Positions 1 through 8,588 are shown, counted from the stretch's first letter. The stretch is 64,000 nt of DNA from Hymenobacter citatus (GCF_014333615.1 NZ_JACSCY010000017.1:1-64000), one strand, 5' to 3'. Notes: a model not told the origin generated them from the letters alone. A program made the numbers and translations.

Positions 1-68
1 GGGAGAAAACTCGCGCGCCACGGTAATTCCTTTACGATTGGATTACCGTGGCGCGCGAGTTTTCTCCC
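1..68. repeat. Perfect 27-bp inverted repeat at window edge
   Basis: Positions 1-27 are the exact reverse complement of 42-68, with a 14-nt spacer. The left arm begins on the first base of the window, so the true element may extend further left. There is no T-run beside it, so it looks more like an intergenic palindromic element than a simple terminator. It lies downstream of the minus-strand pirin gene. Confidence 0.85.
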
Positions 69-121
69 TGCTTCGAAAGGACGTTTTGATGGGCGAAAGG
101 ACGTTCTATTCAGAAAGCCGC

Positions 122-832
122 TTAATGATTGATGGGCGCCTCAATCACGATAAACTTGCTTTCCGCCTCGCAGCTGATCTGCACTTCACTGGTTTCCCAC
201 AGTCCAAGGCTTTCGCGCTGGGCTACGGCCTGACCGTTCACCGTCAGGGCGCCTTCCATTACGAAAAGGAACACGCACTTATTCATTGGGTTGAGGGAGT
301 AGGTGAGCTGCTGGCCGGCATCGTAGAAGCCCAGCGAGAGGCGGGCGTTCTGGTTGATCCAGCAGTGCGCCGTGCCTTCCTCGTTGCTGACCACGGTGGT
401 GAGCTGGTTGCGGCGCTTTTCGGCGGGGAAGTGGCGGCGCTGGTAGCGGGGCGTCACGTTTTGCAGCTTCGGCTCAATCCAGATTTGCAGGAAGTTCACG
501 GTGTCGTCGCCCACGTTGTGCTCCTCGTGGCGCAGGCCCGAGCCGGCACTCATAATCTGCACCCAGTCGGTGCCTACCTCCTCGCGGTAGCCCAGCGAGT
601 CGATGTGGTTCATGCGCCCGGCCAGCATGATGCTGATGATTTCCATGTTGGCGTGGGCGTGCAGGCCGAAGCCGTTGCCGGGCGCCACAAAATCATCGTT
701 GAACACGCGCAGCAGCCCAAAACCCGCCCGCTCGGGGTTGGCGTAGGGGCCGAAGCTGAGCGAGAAATTGCTTTGCAACCAGCCGATGTCTTTCAGACCC
801 CGGTCGTGGGCGTGGGTGAGGCGGTGGGGCAT
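122..832 (-). CDS. Pirin family protein (bicupin)
   Basis: A 236-residue protein with the N-terminal cupin signature of pirins. It has FGLHAHANMEIISI, then the metal-ligand-like EEHN about 40 residues later, and the RFNDDF-type motif RVFNDDFVAPGNGF. Related proteins such as E. coli YhhW oxidise quercetin, while others act as redox-sensing cofactors, so the substrate is unknown. An in-frame start at 865 exists, but the ATG at 832 lies 4 nt past the stop of the upstream nitroreductase gene and starts the conserved MPHRLTHAHDRG segment, so it is preferred. It is probably co-transcribed with that nitroreductase gene. A pirin beside an oxidoreductase suggests electrophile or quinone handling, which is inference. 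Confidence 0.88.
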   Translation of the reverse strand: MPHRLTHAHDRGLKDIGWLQSNFSLSFGPYANPERAGFGLLRVFNDDFVAPGNGFGLHAHANMEIISIMLAGRMNHIDSLGYREEVGTDWVQIMSAGSGLRHEEHNVGDDTVNFLQIWIEPKLQNVTPRYQRRHFPAEKRRNQLTTVVSNEEGTAHCWINQNARLSLGFYDAGQQLTYSLNPMNKCVFLFVMEGALTVNGQAVAQRESLGLWETSEVQISCEAESKFIVIEAPINH

Positions 833-836
833 GGCG

Positions 837-1427
837 CTAGGCGGGTAGGGAGCCGTGGAAGGCAATTTCGGAAACGGGCTTGCGCTGGCGGGCGGCTTTC
901 TCGCGGCTCAGGAAAGGTTCTTCCAGCAGCTCCGCGTCGCCGAGGTAGCCCAGCGCAATCATCACCACGGGTTGCAGCGTATCGGGTAGGTGGAAAACCT
1001 CTTGGGCTTTGGCCCGGTCGAAACCACCCATGAAGTGCGTGTAGAGGCCCTGGGCCGTAGCCTCCAGCGACAGGGTAGCGTTGGCCATGCCCAGGTCGTG
1101 GAGGGCGGCGCCGTTGGGCGTGCCGTTGCTGAACTGTGTGTTGGCGAGGGCCAGAATCAATACGGGCGCATTTTTGGCCCAGGGCTGGTTGCCGGGTAGC
1201 AGGCAATCCACCATCTGCTGGAAATTGTCGTGGTCGGCGTGGTGGGCGTAGATATAGCGCCAGGGCTGCTCGTTCATGGCGCTGGCCGACCACGTGGCGG
1301 CTTCAAACAACTGCTGCAACGTATCGTGCGCTACGGGTTGGCTGGCAAACGAGCGGGGGCTCCAGCGCTGCCGAATCAGCTCGTGCACGGGGTAGGTAGT
1401 GGGGGCGTGTTTCACGGGAATGAACAA
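837..1427 (-). CDS. Nitroreductase family protein
   Basis: A 196-residue FMN-dependent nitroreductase-fold protein. The N-terminal RQRWSPRSF motif is the usual FMN-phosphate contact, followed by ATWSASAMNEQPWRY, the typical family segment, and a C-terminal MIALGYLGD block. Family members use NAD(P)H to reduce nitroaromatics, quinones or enones, and the physiological substrate cannot be read from sequence. Length is normal. It is the first gene of a two-gene minus-strand unit with the pirin gene only 4 nt downstream. The start is the ATG at 1427. No exact TAnnTTTG box is visible upstream. Confidence 0.9.
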   Translation of the reverse strand: MFIPVKHAPTTYPVHELIRQRWSPRSFASQPVAHDTLQQLFEAATWSASAMNEQPWRYIYAHHADHDNFQQMVDCLLPGNQPWAKNAPVLILALANTQFSNGTPNGAALHDLGMANATLSLEATAQGLYTHFMGGFDRAKAQEVFHLPDTLQPVVMIALGYLGDAELLEEPFLSREKAARQRKPVSEIAFHGSLPA

Positions 1428-1537
1428 TATAAGTCGAAGGGGAATGCAAGATACTACTTTGTGTGTATAACCTATGTAGGTACATGAAAGTTGCGTGCAA
1501 CCTTACTTTGCTTCTGCACGACCCTGCAACACCAACC

Positions 1538-1683
1538 GGCCCCGGTCCGACGGCGCAGCCGTCCGACCGGTATCGTTGCTGATGTTGAACGAGCTTCGTG
1601 CTGATGTATGCCACCATTTGCCCCAACCGGCGCAGGCGTCAGCAACGATATCGGTCGGACGGCTGCGCCGTCGGACCGGGGCC
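1538..1683. repeat. Palindromic repeat pair, family A copy 1
   Basis: Two inverted units, each itself a palindrome (core GGTCCGAC...GTCCGACC), sit about 70 bp apart in opposite orientation. The left end of the element is the reverse complement of the right end over about 45 bp. The same architecture recurs at 19428-19612 and 20405-20547 with diverged cores. It occupies most of the 310-bp gap between the nitroreductase and dipeptidyl peptidase genes and probably lies in the leader or promoter region of the latter. Confidence 0.85.
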
Positions 1684-1737
1684 GCCTTCCCATCAAAAAA
1701 AACTAATTTCCACCCCTCAAAAATTCTCAACCCCCGA

Positions 1738-3909
1738 ATGATTCAACACGCAGTACGCAGCGCCGGTGTGGCGGCGGTGCTTTTCTTTACTGGAGCTACA
1801 ACCGCGCTGGCGCAGGTAGGCCCCGGCACCCAGTGGACCAAAGACGGCTACGGCTATATGCGCGCCCAGGACGGCGAAATTGTGCAGCTCGACCTGCGCG
1901 ACCCGGCCAAGAAAGTGACGCTGGTAAGCAAGCAAATGCTGACGCCCGCCGGCCAGCAAGCGCCCATTGGCGTGCGACGCTTTGCCTTCTCCGACAACGG
2001 CCAGAAGGTGCTCATCAACACCAACACCAAAAAAGTGTGGCGCTACGACACCCGCGGCGACTACTGGGTGTACGACCAGACCACCAAGACGCTGAAGCAG
2101 GTAGGGAAAGACAAACCCGCGTCGTCGCTGATGTTTGCCAAGTTCTCGCCCGATGGCTCGAAGGTGGCCTACGTGAGCGGCCACAACGTGTACGTGGAGG
2201 ACCTGGCCAGCGGCACCAGCAAAGCCCTGACCACCGACGGCACCGACAAGCTCATCAATGGCACTTTTGATTGGGTGTATGAAGAGGAGCTGGACTGCCG
2301 CGACGGCTTCCGCTGGGCACCCGACGGTCAGCACATTGCCTACTGGCAGTTGGACGCCCGCAAAACGCCCAACTATCTGATGCTGAATACCACCGATGCA
2401 CTCTACCCCTTCAACGTACCCGTGGAGTACCCCGTGGTAGGGGAGGACCCCAGCCGCTGCCGCATTGGCGTAGTAGCCGTAAACGGCGGCGAAACCAAGT
2501 GGATGGACGTGCCCGGCGATGCAGTGCAACACTACATTCCGCGCATGGAATGGGCTGGCAACGGCGAACTGATTTTGCAGCAGCTGAACCGCCGCCAGAA
2601 CGAAAGCAAGCTGATGCTGGTTAATGCCAACACCGGCGCGGCCAAGCCCATCTACTCCGAAACCGACAAAGCCTGGATTGACGCCAAGGACGGCGCCGTA
2701 GGCTGGAACTGGGTAGACGGCGGCAAAAGCTTTGTGTGGAGCAGCGAGAAGGATGGCTGGCGCCACCTCTACACTGTAGACCGCAAGGGTAAAGAAAAAC
2801 TGCTGACCAAAGGCGACTACGATGTGATTAGCATTGAGCAGATCAGCGAGCCTACGGGCACTATCTACTTCATGGCTTCGCCTACCAATGCCACCCAGCA
2901 GTACCTCTACAAAGTGCCCCTGAAAGGCGGCAAGGCCGAGCGCGTGACGCCCCAAAACCTAGCAGGCACCCACGGCTACGACATCTCGCCCAATGGCAAA
3001 ATTGCTCTGCACAACTACTCCAGCACCACGGTGTTTCCGGTGTCGGATGTGGTGAGCCTACCCGCTCACCAGCGCCTGAGCGGCGGTGAGGCCTCGGCGC
3101 AGGCCCGCAGCATTGAGCTGCCCAAAGCGGAGTTTTTCCAGGTGAAAACCGAGGACGGTGTAACCCTGGACGGCTGGATGGTGAAGCCCTCCAACTTCGA
3201 CCCGAAGAAGAAATACCCCATCGTGTTCTACGTGTACGGCGAGCCGGCCAGCCAAACCGTGACCGACCGTTTCGGCACCGGGTTCAACCGCCTCTACCAG
3301 GGCAGCATGGCTGATGACGGCTACATCTACGCTTCGCTGGAAAACCGCGGTGCGCCCGCCCCGCGGGGTAGGGAGTTCCGCAAGGCCATCTACCACAACA
3401 TCGGCGCCCTGAACATCCGCGACCAGGCCATGGGCGCGAAGGAAGTGCTGAAAAACTCGTTTGTGGATACCAGCCGCGTGGCGGTGTGGGGCTGGAGCGG
3501 CGGTGGCTCGTCTACCCTCAGCCTGCTGTTTCAATACCCGCAGATCTACAAAACCGGCATCAGCATTGCCGCTGTGGATAATCAGCTGAACTACGACAAC
3601 ATCTACCAGGAGCGCTACATGGGCTTGCTGCCCGAAGACAAGCACTACTTTGTAGACAACTCGCCGCTGGCCCACGCCAGCAAGCTGCGCGGCAACCTGC
3701 TGCTCATCCACGGCACCGGCGACGACAACGTGCACTACAACAACGCCGAGCAGATGATCAACGAACTGGTGCGCCACGGCAAGGTTTTCCAGCTGATGAG
3801 CTACCCCAACCGCACGCACAGCATCTCGGAAGGCGAAGGCACCAGCCGCCACCTGGCCGCTACCTACACCAAGTTTCTGAAAGACAACTGCCCGCCCGGT
3901 GGAAGATAG
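1738..3909 (+). CDS. S9B dipeptidyl peptidase IV-like secreted protease
   Basis: A 723-residue exported serine peptidase. Residues 1-26 form a signal peptide ending ALAQ. An N-terminal beta-propeller follows, containing DWVYEEE near residue 177, the DPP IV motif whose glutamates bind the substrate amino terminus. The C-terminal alpha/beta hydrolase domain has the nucleophile motif GWSGGGS near residue 587 and candidate acid and base residues in HGTGDDNVH and NRTHS. DPP IV usually has GWSYGG; the Gly variant is, to my memory, seen in other Bacteroidota. The longer frame from 1495 runs through the family A repeat and was rejected because the ATG at 1738 starts the signal peptide. Likely role: removal of N-terminal X-Pro dipeptides in the periplasm. 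Confidence 0.92.
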   Translation: MIQHAVRSAGVAAVLFFTGATTALAQVGPGTQWTKDGYGYMRAQDGEIVQLDLRDPAKKVTLVSKQMLTPAGQQAPIGVRRFAFSDNGQKVLINTNTKKVWRYDTRGDYWVYDQTTKTLKQVGKDKPASSLMFAKFSPDGSKVAYVSGHNVYVEDLASGTSKALTTDGTDKLINGTFDWVYEEELDCRDGFRWAPDGQHIAYWQLDARKTPNYLMLNTTDALYPFNVPVEYPVVGEDPSRCRIGVVAVNGGETKWMDVPGDAVQHYIPRMEWAGNGELILQQLNRRQNESKLMLVNANTGAAKPIYSETDKAWIDAKDGAVGWNWVDGGKSFVWSSEKDGWRHLYTVDRKGKEKLLTKGDYDVISIEQISEPTGTIYFMASPTNATQQYLYKVPLKGGKAERVTPQNLAGTHGYDISPNGKIALHNYSSTTVFPVSDVVSLPAHQRLSGGEASAQARSIELPKAEFFQVKTEDGVTLDGWMVKPSNFDPKKKYPIVFYVYGEPASQTVTDRFGTGFNRLYQGSMADDGYIYASLENRGAPAPRGREFRKAIYHNIGALNIRDQAMGAKEVLKNSFVDTSRVAVWGWSGGGSSTLSLLFQYPQIYKTGISIAAVDNQLNYDNIYQERYMGLLPEDKHYFVDNSPLAHASKLRGNLLLIHGTGDDNVHYNNAEQMINELVRHGKVFQLMSYPNRTHSISEGEGTSRHLAATYTKFLKDNCPPGGR

Positions 3910-3924
3910 GTAGTAAAAAACGCC

Positions 3925-4026
3925 TGTCATCCTGAGCGCAGCGAAGGACCTTCTCACGTTAGAACAAGTCGTTGTTACGATAGTCGTTCACGCGTGAGAA
4001 GGTCCTTCACTGCGTTCAGAGTGACA
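3925..4026. repeat. Palindromic repeat, family B copy 1
   Basis: The left arm begins TGTCATCCTGAGCGCAGCGA and the right arm is its near-complement ending GAGTGACA, with an inner GAAGGACCTTCTCACG arm and a variable centre. It fills the gap between the peptidase and gluQ. The same sequence recurs at six other places in this window and in variant form near 42.7-43.0 kb. Confidence 0.9.
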
Positions 4027-4035
4027 CAATTTATC

Positions 4036-4935
4036 ATGGATTTCTTGTCTCTTCCCACAACTGCTCCCATCATCTCTCGCCTGGCGCCTACCCCCAGCGG
4101 CTACCTGCACCTGGGCAATGCCGTCAACTTTGTGCTGACGTGGCTACTCACGCGCCGCACCGGCGGCACACTGCACCTGCGCATCGATGACCTGGACCGC
4201 CAACGCCTGCGCCCCGCCTACCTCGACAATATCTTTCAGACCATCGAGTGGCTCGGTCTCGACTACGACCACGGACCCAGCGGCCCCGAGGACTTTGAGC
4301 GTCACTATTCGCAGCTGCACCACCTATCCGAGTATCAGCAAGTATTGAACGAGCTGCGCCAGGTGCCCGGCCTGCTGTACGCTTGCCACTGCTCCCGCAC
4401 CGACATCCAACGCGCCGGCGGCCACCACCCCGACGCCACCTGCCAGGCGCAGCGCCTACCCCTGGATACGCCCGCAACCGCCTGGCGCGCCCACGTGCCC
4501 AACGGCCTCGCCATCAAGTTTCAGGACCAATGGCAGCAGCATACAGCGGTGCTATTGGCTGCCGACATGGGCGACTTTGTGGTACGCAAGAAAGACGGCG
4601 TGGCCGCGTATCAGATTGCTTCTGTGGTAGATGATGTGCGCCTGGGTACTACCTTCATCGTGCGCGGGCTGGACCTACTGCCCAGCACAGCCGCGCAATT
4701 GTGGCTGGCTGGGCACGTTGAAAGCACTGCCTCGTTTACCCACGTGCAGTTCGCACACCACGCCCTACTACCCGGCGCCGACGGTGAGAAGCTGTCGAAG
4801 TCAACGCAGGCGTCTACGCAGCGTGGTATTATGGCCGAAGCGGGTAGTCCACGGGTGGTATATGCGGCGGTAGCGCGGTTACTGGGGCTGCCAGAAGCGG
4901 CAGGCGAGTCGTTAGCAGCGTTGCAGGCGGCGTGA
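4036..4935 (+). CDS. gluQ: Glutamyl-Q tRNA(Asp) synthetase
   Basis: A 299-residue shortened GluRS paralogue lacking the anticodon-binding half. It has the class I signature PSGYLHLGN (HIGH equivalent) near residue 20, the KLSKST loop (KMSKS equivalent) near residue 254, and cysteines in ACHCSRTDI followed by ATCQAQ that match the GluQRS zinc site. GluQRS charges glutamate onto queuosine at position 34 of tRNA-Asp. Frame upstream of 4036 encodes family B repeat sequence, so the ATG at 4036 is chosen. The stop TGA lies inside the tip of the palindrome at 4932-5039. A true GluRS would be about 200 residues longer. Confidence 0.9.
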   Translation: MDFLSLPTTAPIISRLAPTPSGYLHLGNAVNFVLTWLLTRRTGGTLHLRIDDLDRQRLRPAYLDNIFQTIEWLGLDYDHGPSGPEDFERHYSQLHHLSEYQQVLNELRQVPGLLYACHCSRTDIQRAGGHHPDATCQAQRLPLDTPATAWRAHVPNGLAIKFQDQWQQHTAVLLAADMGDFVVRKKDGVAAYQIASVVDDVRLGTTFIVRGLDLLPSTAAQLWLAGHVESTASFTHVQFAHHALLPGADGEKLSKSTQASTQRGIMAEAGSPRVVYAAVARLLGLPEAAGESLAALQAA

Positions 4936-5039
4936 CCCCACCCCCGGCCCCTCCCCTCCGGGAGAGGGGTGCGTTCTACGAATTGTTCTGATCGTCTGGC
5001 ACCCCTCTCCCGGAGGGGAGGGGTCGGGGGTGGGGTCAC
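4932..5039. repeat. Large palindrome (family C) between convergent genes
   Basis: GTGACCCC at 4932-4939 and GGGGTCAC at 5032-5039 cap a long G/C-rich inverted repeat with inner arms around CTCCGGGAG and CTCCCGGAG and an AT-richer centre. Both tips contain TGA in the outgoing reading frame: 4933-4935 ends gluQ on the plus strand and 5038-5036 ends nfi on the minus strand. It probably also acts as a bidirectional transcription barrier. Confidence 0.9.
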
Positions 5040-5716
5040 CGGATTTCCTTCTTGAACTGCTCGGCCCAATAATCGGCCAGGCGGGTAGGCTCGGGGAGCT
5101 TGTAGCCGCGCAGGCAGGCCAGCGTGAGTTGCATGGCGGTAGCCTGGTCGCAGCGGTGGCCGGGGCTGACAAACAAGGGCTTGATCTTGTCTTTGGAGCG
5201 CAGTACTTGCCCGATTAGCTCGCCCGATTTGTCGGTGAGGGGCGTGATGCTGCCCTTCTCCAATCCGGGTTCCTCGTAGTTGCCCGTCAGCTTTTGCTTG
5301 GCTACGCCGAAGGTAGGCACGTCGAGCAACACGCCCAGTTGGGTGGCAATGCCCATGCGGCGCGGGTGCGCAATACCGTGGCCGTCTACCATAATCACAT
5401 CGGGCTTGTGCTGAAGCTTTTCGTAGACGCGCAGCAGGTTGGGCGCCTCGCGGAAAGCTAGGAAACCCGGCACGTAGGGTAGCGTCACGGTGTCGTGGTG
5501 ATATATTTTTTCGACGAGCTGCAACTCCGGAAACGTGAGCACCACGAACACCGACAAGATGGTATCGGGGGTAGGGAAGGACGAGTCGCAGCCGGCGATG
5601 AGGCGCGGCGCGGCGGGTAGGGGCATCAGCTGCACGCGCTGGCGCAGGTCGTTTTGCTGCTGGGTTAGGTCGCGTACAACAAGCGGGTCGGCTGGGGGGT
5701 GGTAGGGGCGGTACAT
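5036..5716 (-). CDS. nfi: Endonuclease V (deoxyinosine 3' endonuclease)
   Basis: A 226-residue protein with all hallmark motifs of endonuclease V: AGCDSSF near residue 42 (first catalytic Asp), YVPGFLAFREAP near residue 82 (catalytic Glu), and VDGHGIAHPRRMGIA near residue 110 (Asp and substrate wedge region). It nicks DNA one nucleotide 3' of deoxyinosine formed by adenine deamination. Length is typical. It is convergent with gluQ, and the last codon and stop fall at the edge of the family C palindrome. It starts at the ATG at 5716. Confidence 0.95.
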   Translation of the reverse strand: MYRPYHPPADPLVVRDLTQQQNDLRQRVQLMPLPAAPRLIAGCDSSFPTPDTILSVFVVLTFPELQLVEKIYHHDTVTLPYVPGFLAFREAPNLLRVYEKLQHKPDVIMVDGHGIAHPRRMGIATQLGVLLDVPTFGVAKQKLTGNYEEPGLEKGSITPLTDKSGELIGQVLRSKDKIKPLFVSPGHRCDQATAMQLTLACLRGYKLPEPTRLADYWAEQFKKEIR

Positions 5717-5826
5717 AAGGTAGCGGAAGGGTAGAGTTAGATGTACTGCGAATTGGGAGTAGGGTTACTCTGCGGCCAACCCCTGCCCGCGCCCTGCGTT
5801 AGAAGAAGCCTTTCTGCTTTACTGCT

Positions 5827-6387
5827 ATGGCTAAATCTGAACAACCTGCGGATACAGGCTCCGGTCCTTTTCTAGAGCGGCGCTACCGCCTCGATATCAT
5901 CCGCCCACGCCACACGGCTGCTGAGCTGATGCAGCAAATTCAATGCGATGTAGCGCACTTCTCGCCCGATTTACTAGCCGATTTCGAGAAAACGGCTGGT
6001 GAGCAGCATAGCCTGGCCGTGGGCGATGAATTCAAGATCAAGATCCTGGGGCCGTGGAACGGCGAGGTACGCGTGACAGACATCAGCCCGACTGCCTTCG
6101 AATTTATTACGCTCGATGGACACCCCGAGGCCGGCCGCATCCGCTTCAGCTTGCTGCCACACCCCGACCGCGCCGACGCTATTCGATTCGAAATTCACTC
6201 CTGGGCTCGCAGCCGCGACGGTCTGGTAGCGTTGATGTACGATAAGCTTGGCGCCGGCAAACGGGTGCAGGAGCAAACCTGGCGCATCTTCTGCGAGCGG
6301 GTAGCTGAGGCTAGCGGTGGTGCTACTCTGTCTGAGGTACAGATAGATACAATTGAGAATGGTGCCGTTGTCTCTGCCCATGGCTAA
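5827..6387 (+). CDS. DUF1990-like protein, first of an overlapping pair
   Basis: A 186-residue soluble protein I place tentatively in the DUF1990 group. Its C-terminal half (FEIHSWARSRDGLVALMYDK, then a basic RVQEQTWRIFCERVA helix) has the layout of that family's end. There is no signal peptide or membrane segment. The stop overlaps the start of the next gene (ATGGCTAA, 8 nt shared), so the two are almost certainly translationally coupled, and the neighbour is a clearer DUF1990 member. Function is unknown. Some DUF1990 members resemble START/polyketide-cyclase folds, so a lipid or small-molecule binding role is possible but unproven. Confidence 0.75.
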   Translation: MAKSEQPADTGSGPFLERRYRLDIIRPRHTAAELMQQIQCDVAHFSPDLLADFEKTAGEQHSLAVGDEFKIKILGPWNGEVRVTDISPTAFEFITLDGHPEAGRIRFSLLPHPDRADAIRFEIHSWARSRDGLVALMYDKLGAGKRVQEQTWRIFCERVAEASGGATLSEVQIDTIENGAVVSAHG

Positions 6388-7087
6388 CACAACCACTCCG
6401 CCTTTATGGGAGCAACAGCAGGCGCGGCTAGCCGCCTACCAAGACGCGAAGTACAACTTCGACCCCGAGCGCAGCAGTGAATATACTGCCGAAAGCGGCT
6501 GGCGCATTGATGATTATCAGACCGAACTGCTGGCTGAGCAGCCGGGCCCGCCCGAGGAGCACGGTAGCTGGCAAGCTGCTCAGGTAGTGCTGCGTCGCTA
6601 CTCGTTTCCGCCCCCCAACCTCATCACCGGCATCTTTCCGCCCGATTCGGAGCTTGACCATCGTATTATGGTGCTGCGGGCGCAGTTTCTATTCTTCACG
6701 TTTTGGTTTGGCGTACGCATTGGCGGCGTTACGGACGAGCAGCGCACCACCAACGACGGTCAGCAGGAGCAGGTGTGGGGCTACAACTACCGCACGCTGG
6801 AAGGCCATTTCGAGCGCGGCGAAATTGAATTTACCGTGCACAAAAACCTGACAACGGGCCAGGTCAACTTCCATGTGCACGCCTACTCGCAGCTGGGCAG
6901 CATCCGCAATCCAATTTACTGGGTAGGGTTTCGGTTGTTTGGGCGGATGTTGCAGCGCCGATTCGCCCGCGAATCGATGAAACGGATGCGGGCGCAGGTA
7001 GAAGGCTTGGTGAGTGGCAAAGAACCATGGCCTACTGCGAATCAGCTAGCTACCCAACGACAAAGCGAAAAAGACCGAACTGATTAA
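6380..7087 (+). CDS. DUF1990 family protein, second of pair
   Basis: A 235-residue protein with strong DUF1990 character. YSFPPPNLITGIFPPD is followed by a hydrophobic FLFFTFWFGVRIGGV strand, then GYNYRTLEGHFERGEIEFTV, and a C-terminal RNPIYWVGFRLFGRMLQRRF block. The ATG at 6380 overlaps the previous stop by 8 nt and starts MANTTTPP; the in-frame ATG at 6353 would overlap much more. The biochemical function of the family is not known to me. The pairing implies a heteromer or two steps on one ligand, which is inference. Confidence 0.8.
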   Translation: MANTTTPPLWEQQQARLAAYQDAKYNFDPERSSEYTAESGWRIDDYQTELLAEQPGPPEEHGSWQAAQVVLRRYSFPPPNLITGIFPPDSELDHRIMVLRAQFLFFTFWFGVRIGGVTDEQRTTNDGQQEQVWGYNYRTLEGHFERGEIEFTVHKNLTTGQVNFHVHAYSQLGSIRNPIYWVGFRLFGRMLQRRFARESMKRMRAQVEGLVSGKEPWPTANQLATQRQSEKDRTD

Positions 7088-7092
7088 AAGAT

Positions 7093-7100
7093 TAGTTTTG
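7093..7100 (+). promoter_or_regulatory. Candidate -7 box TAGTTTTG for alcohol dehydrogenase
   Basis: Exact match to the Bacteroidota -7 consensus TAnnTTTG in the 97-bp gap before the dehydrogenase. No convincing TTG is seen about 20 nt upstream. The implied leader is about 78 nt. Confidence 0.45.
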
Positions 7101-7184
7101 TAAAATTAAATAGACGTAAACCAAACTTTCTATATGGCAGGGAGTTAATAAGGACTTAAAGTATCCGTTCTCATTTTCCCTCTC

Positions 7185-8228
7185 ATGAACCAAACCAAAG
7201 CATACGCCGCCGAAGCGGTTAACGTCCCGCTTGCGCCCTTTTCTTTCGAGCGCCGCGAGGTAGGCCCCCACGATGTCCTCATCGAAATCCAGTATTGTGG
7301 TGTGTGCCACTCCGACGTGCACCAGGTGCGCGACGAGTGGGGCGGCTCGATTTTCCCCATGGTGCCCGGCCATGAGATTGTGGGCCGCGTAGTGGAGGTA
7401 GGCAGCCACGTAAAACAATTTAAACAAGGCGACCTGGCCGGCGTAGGCTGCATGGTCGACTCCTGCCAGCACTGCGACAGCTGCAACGAAGGCGTGGAGC
7501 AGTACTGTGAGGAAGGTTTCACAGGCACTTACAACGGCCGCGAGCGGGAAACCGGCGCGCCTACCTACGGCGGCTACGCCAGCCACATTGTGGTGCGTGA
7601 GGAGTTTGTGCTGCATGTATCCGATAAGCTGGATCTGGCCCGCGTAGCGCCGCTGCTGTGCGCTGGCATCACCACCTACTCGCCCTTACGCCAGTGGAAA
7701 GTGAAAGCCGGCGACCGGGTAGGCGTGGTAGGCCTGGGCGGCTTGGGCCACATGGCCGTGAAACTAGCTGCCGCCTTGGGTGCCGAAGTAACGGTGTTCA
7801 GCACCTCGCCCGAAAAGGAAAAAGACGCCAAAGAACTGGGCGCCCACAAGTTCATCGTGTCGAAAGACGCGGAAGCCATGAAGGCTGCCGGCAATTACTT
7901 CGACCTGATCATCAACACGGTATCAGCCAAAATCGACCTGACGCCCTACCTGGCCGCTCTGCGCCTCGACGGCACCATGGTGCTGCTGGGCGTGCCGCCA
8001 GAGGCACCCGAGATTCATGCCTTCAACCTGATTGCCAAGCGCCGCCGCATTGCCGGTTCGCTTATTGGCGGCATCCAGGAAACCCAGGAAATGCTGGACT
8101 TCTGCGCCGAGCACAACATCATGTCCGACATCGAAATGATTCCGATGAAAGACATCAACGAGGCCTACGAGCGCATGATCAAAGGCGACGTACACTATCG
8201 TTTCGTAATTGACTTGCAGACGTTGTAG
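7185..8228 (+). CDS. Zinc-dependent NAD(P) alcohol dehydrogenase (YahK/CAD type)
   Basis: A 347-residue medium-chain dehydrogenase. The catalytic zinc site is visible in GVCHSDVH and PGHEIVG, and the four structural-zinc cysteines in CMVDSCQHCDSCNEGVEQYC. The cofactor fold has GVVGLGGLGHMAVKLA near residue 180. Overall organisation matches cinnamyl-alcohol-dehydrogenase-like bacterial enzymes such as E. coli YahK, which reduce a broad range of aldehydes with NADPH. It stands alone between a -7 box and a hairpin terminator, so it is probably monocistronic. The start is ATG in MNQTKAYAAE. Confidence 0.93.
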   Translation: MNQTKAYAAEAVNVPLAPFSFERREVGPHDVLIEIQYCGVCHSDVHQVRDEWGGSIFPMVPGHEIVGRVVEVGSHVKQFKQGDLAGVGCMVDSCQHCDSCNEGVEQYCEEGFTGTYNGRERETGAPTYGGYASHIVVREEFVLHVSDKLDLARVAPLLCAGITTYSPLRQWKVKAGDRVGVVGLGGLGHMAVKLAAALGAEVTVFSTSPEKEKDAKELGAHKFIVSKDAEAMKAAGNYFDLIINTVSAKIDLTPYLAALRLDGTMVLLGVPPEAPEIHAFNLIAKRRRIAGSLIGGIQETQEMLDFCAEHNIMSDIEMIPMKDINEAYERMIKGDVHYRFVIDLQTL

Positions 8229-8280
8229 AGGCACACTGTTTTGTGTCGCTTCGTTGAAGGTCACACAACAAAAAACAGAA

Positions 8281-8310
8281 ACGCCAGCTTCGTGAGAGGC
8301 TGGCGTTTTT
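8281..8310. terminator. Intrinsic terminator after alcohol dehydrogenase
   Basis: An 8-bp stem ACGCCAGC/GCTGGCGT with a 10-nt loop is followed by TTTT. A-rich sequence on the left means it may also serve the convergent minus-strand gene at 8331. Confidence 0.85.
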
Positions 8311-8330
8311 ATTGTGGGTAGGGGCTAGTG

Positions 8331-8588
8331 CTACGCTAGCTCCAGGCCTGCTTTAGGAATAGGAGAAAGCGTATACATATAGTCCTCCGCCGCCTGCAAC
8401 AGACTGTCGGCCGTGTGCCCTTCCCGGTGCGCGAGCAGCAGCTGGCAGGCGCGCTGCAAGTGCATCAGCTGCACCAACGGGAATGGCTGGGCAGCACGCG
8501 CTTCTACCGCTTGGGAGAGCAGAACGGCGGCCAGGGCAAAACGCTCCTCATGAAGAGCAGCGCGGAAATGAATTTCGGGAGCGAGCAT
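8331..8588 (-). CDS. Small hypothetical helical protein
   Basis: An 85-residue protein, rich in Ala, Leu, Gln and His (for example LVQLMHLQRACQLLLAHREGH), predicted all-helical with no membrane segment. It could resemble HEPN-like or tetratricopeptide-like small helical proteins, but I cannot assign a family. It ends just after the shared terminator at 8281-8310 and is convergent with the dehydrogenase. Support is moderate: sensible placement and start codon, but an opposing open frame overlaps it. Confidence 0.5.
   Translation of the reverse strand: MLAPEIHFRAALHEERFALAAVLLSQAVEARAAQPFPLVQLMHLQRACQLLLAHREGHTADSLLQAAEDYMYTLSPIPKAGLELA

Noticed and set aside
38..1033. Plus-strand 331-codon open frame
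   Set aside because: It is antisense to the pirin and nitroreductase genes, whose motifs are clear; its protein is rich in Val, Ala and Arg with no family features.
1717..2955. Long antisense frame opposite the dipeptidyl peptidase
   Set aside because: A shadow of a GC-rich gene; the sense frame has signal peptide and catalytic motifs.
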